This document shows, in pieces, positions 8,620 through 10,281 of a stretch of 10,281 nt of DNA. A program made the position numbers and the translations under genes. This stretch comes from Cephalothrix simula (lineage: Eukaryota; Nemertea; Palaeonemertea; Archinemertea; Cephalotrichidae): positions 1-10,281 of the forward strand of contig JAXIUW010228951.1 of the NCBI GenBank assembly GCA_035591015.1, given 5' to 3'. Numbering within the stretch: the stretch's first letter is position 1; each line of letters opens with the position of its first letter. The notes below the pieces were generated by a model. It worked only from the letters and a program-made list of their open reading frames with translations. It was not told the DNA's origin and ran no database searches.

Positions 8620-8938
8620 TTTCGATAGAACATAACATGTTTGTATTGATAGTTATTAAATAGTTGGGGATGTATTTCCCAGAGTGAACTACTAGTTGTG
8701 CTTTAACTCTAACATACAAACCCGTTAGTTCACTACGGTACCATATACCCCGCCATACAAAAACCGGGAAGAATAGATGATTTTTCGGGATTTTTATGTT
8801 AATATTTTTAGCACTCTAGATCACTCTAGCATGTCAGTTTTTCTACCGGCAGACTTTTTTGATGGAATGTCAGTAAATACTTTTTGAAGTTCATATATCA
8901 AAAAAAATCCAACTGGCACAAGAAATAAAAAATATAAA

Positions 8939-8972
8939 ACCAAAGCTTTCGGCTTTCGCCTTCGTCAGTGGT
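8939..8972 (-). ncRNA. Hammerhead-ribozyme-like motif (minimal, dimer type)
   Basis: On the minus strand, ACCA is followed by the core CTGACGA, which fits the hammerhead CUGANGA box. Next come stem II GGC-GAAA-GCC, the second core box GAA and the self-complementary AGCT. Last are a T and TGGT. ACCA (8969-8972) pairs with TGGT (8939-8942) as a 4-bp stem I. AGCT (8944-8947) would be stem III, which can only form well between two RNA copies. Cleavage would be predicted after the U complementary to A8943, giving the triplet CUU, which obeys the NUH rule. Hammerheads with such short palindromic stem III are known from Penelope-like elements and retrozymes. The oddity is one extra A (complement of 8961) between the core and stem II, so activity is uncertain. 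Confidence 0.6.
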
Positions 8973-9175
8973 ATGACAATAAATGTTTAACAAAATTGGT
9001 GGTCTAATAATAATGACGTCACTTTATGGTGAGCCAATTAGAAGTTAATATTTCTAATATCCTAATTTTACAAAACTGTTATTTTTAGTTGATAATTGTT
9101 GGTTTTGAACTAAATCTAGTTCATTTTTTATGTGTTTTCAGTGTGCATTTATACCAAATATAGTGATGTGAATTA
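8973..9175 (-). other. Possible retroelement flank of the hammerhead-like motif
   Basis: On the minus strand this lies upstream of the hammerhead-like motif, where a Penelope-like element would place the end of its repeat or the 3' part of its coding region. I see no reverse-transcriptase or GIY-YIG motif in it. It contains the octamer TGACGTCA (9014-9021) and a short TAATTTGGC-free, AT-rich tail. It may be the body of a truncated or non-autonomous element. Confidence 0.25.
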
Positions 9176-9607
9176 TTATGTGCCGAACTTACGCAAATGT
9201 TCGTCCTGATCCATCAAAAGAAGTTTAAAGTCGACCATAGTATTATTACTGACTGAAAACAGAATACCTTCATTTTGAATGGACCTTTCCTGCGCGACGT
9301 CCGTTGTAGTCGCAAAATGTGACTCAAATTTAAAAAAAAAATGTTTAAAATCCTGAAAATTAAAAATAAAGGGGTAGGGTGGGACTGACGGCACTAGAAA
9401 CTATGATAGAATCGTATTTGTTTGCAGCGCCCTTCGCAAAAAGCCAAAACTACAGACTGCGCTAGAAGTTGGCAATGCCTTACGTTATATATTACCTTAC
9501 TCCGCCAACCATGAATCATGGGGCTATATGCTCTTTCTTATACATAACCCAGAGTCACTCTAGGCAGTTTTTATCGTGAATGGTGCGGGTTTTGGCCCCG
9601 ACCAATA
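9176..9607. other. No supported gene; short minus frame only
   Basis: A 72-codon minus-strand frame (9394-9176) starts MPSVPPYPF and contains no domain I recognise. A GC-rich symmetric patch near 9582-9603 pairs GGTGCGGG loosely with CCCCGACC. Nothing else stands out. Confidence 0.45.
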
Positions 9608-9633
9608 TACAATAATACAATAATACAATAATA
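9608..9633. repeat. 8-bp tandem microsatellite (TACAATAA)n
   Basis: Three and a quarter perfect copies of TACAATAA occur in tandem. It is simple sequence. Confidence 0.85.
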
Positions 9634-9652
9634 GAAGGGCATAATGGTGCAA

Positions 9653-9721
9653 AAAGCGTCGAACGTACGCACTTTTGGAGCAGGATGAATAAAGTCGTTT
9701 AGCGTCTAACAAAGCGTCGAA
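9653..9721. repeat. Spaced direct repeat AAAGCGTCGAA
   Basis: The 11-mer AAAGCGTCGAA occurs at 9653-9663 and again, unchanged, at 9711-9721. The interval between also contains AAAGTCG and AGCGTCT. A degenerate short-period array or an insertion-flanking duplication could explain it. Confidence 0.7.
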
Positions 9722-10201
9722 AGAGCATCACCCTATATACTAGCTGACCAGGTGGAAATGGAGACATTCATTGATACAAGCTTAATACGGAAAGCGAATT
9801 GAGCTACTGCTCCTTTCCTTTTTGGGGAAGTAATTTTTGTCGTGGGCCCGGTGTAAAAAGGATGGTGTCCCCTGGGACCTCATTTTGTACAGGTGACACG
9901 AAAGAAGCTGGTGGATTAATGTCCTCCCACCCTTTACATTTTGTATACATGGGGGACACTAATCTAAGGACACTAATTCCTATCACCCGGCCCTTGTTAT
10001 GTGATATTTTGTCTGGCCTTTGGAGCACTTGGCATGTGCGAGTCCGATTTGATTTAATTGCATCTTTAGACGAATATTCTGTATAAATTTATATAATCCA
10101 ACATTTAAAGTAATTATTTGTCAGCAAGTAGTGTAATTATATTCTAACCCCTTGATAGCTACACGTAATAGGTTGTTGTCGTAAAATTCTGCTTTTGGCA
10201 T
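9722..10201. other. Moderately GC-rich stretch, uncertain open frames on both strands
   Basis: Open frames overlap on both strands: 95 codons on plus (9799-10086) and 74 codons on minus (10028-9804). Neither has a domain I recognise, and neither has convincing flanking splice signals. Opposing open frames usually mean composition and not coding. Repeated GTGTCCCC / GGGGACAC symmetry (around 9861 and 9953) suggests a repeat. A fragment of an exon cannot be excluded. Confidence 0.35.
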
Positions 10202-10281
10202 ATATATACGGTATATGTGATTGGGCCGAGTTTTGTATAAGAAATATTACACGAGTTTTTGTTATATTTAAACGAGTCCCC
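10202..10281 (-). repeat. Right copy of end-to-end inverted repeat
   Basis: The minus strand of this segment matches 22-94 of the window. It differs by a 10-base insertion (positions 10221-10230, CTCGGCCCAA on the minus strand) between the TTATACAAAA and TCACATATAC blocks. The copy runs off the end of the window, so its outer limit is not seen. It shares the ACACGAG...TATATTT...AACGAG arrangement with the centre of the foldback at 131-228. Confidence 0.75.

Larger units (their letters stand above)
7965..8938. other. AT-rich stretch with homopolymer runs, no gene seen
   Basis: Short open frames at 8047-8301 (+), 8457-8663 (+) and 8374-8562 (-) show no domain; the first depends on reading through a 12-G run. 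Notable simple features are that G-run at 8124-8135, a 9-C run at 8611-8619, an inverted repeat AGTGAACTA/TAGTTCACT (8683-8691 with 8726-8734) and a spaced direct repeat CACTCTAG (8812-8819, 8822-8829). Confidence 0.5.

Noticed and set aside
9176-9394. Minus-strand frame tested as the end of a Penelope-like coding region upstream of the hammerhead-like motif
   Set aside because: No GIY-YIG or reverse-transcriptase motif is visible in the translation.
1-10281. CRISPR array, rRNA, phage or bacterial operon
   Set aside because: No regularly spaced repeats, no conserved rRNA blocks, and no long coding frames anywhere.

Overview
This window looks like nuclear, non-coding DNA from a multicellular animal. 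It is AT-rich and has no convincing protein gene: the longest open frame is 95 codons, and none shows a domain, codon pattern or splice structure I recognise. There are no bacterial operons, ribosome-binding sites, rRNA or CRISPR array. The content is fossil mobile DNA: foldback elements, tRNA-derived sequence, small tandem duplications and a hammerhead-ribozyme-like motif of the kind carried by Penelope-like retroelements and retrozymes. From the repeat style I would guess a marine invertebrate, perhaps a bivalve mollusc, but this is an impression and not a proof.

Layout. The two ends (about 22-94 and 10202-10281) are inverted copies of one sequence. A related motif sits in the loop-proximal part of a long foldback at 131-228, followed by a second small hairpin at 239-284. 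A GC-rich island at 640-800 may be a decayed SINE. It is followed at 900-1115 by scattered CAGGGAA-type motifs. The stretch 2007-2086 is a 40-bp duplication, 2246-2273 resembles the end of a mariner-type element, and 2494-2570 (minus) is a tRNA-Asp(GTC)-like sequence. A near-perfect palindrome lies at 3997-4066. A 132-bp-period duplication at 6275-6531 contains its own inverted repeat. The interval 7913-7964 holds nested palindromes. The hammerhead-like motif is on the minus strand at 8939-8972. The last 1.3 kb holds a short 8-bp tandem array, a spaced direct repeat and the right-hand inverted copy.

How the parts relate. Nothing here works together as a gene system. The strongest reading is an intergenic or intronic tract built up by repeated insertion of small non-autonomous elements. 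The inverted end copies could mean that the whole window is one large element. They could equally mean that an assembled contig broke at two copies of an abundant repeat. The most biologically interesting item is the hammerhead-like motif, with its self-complementary stem III.
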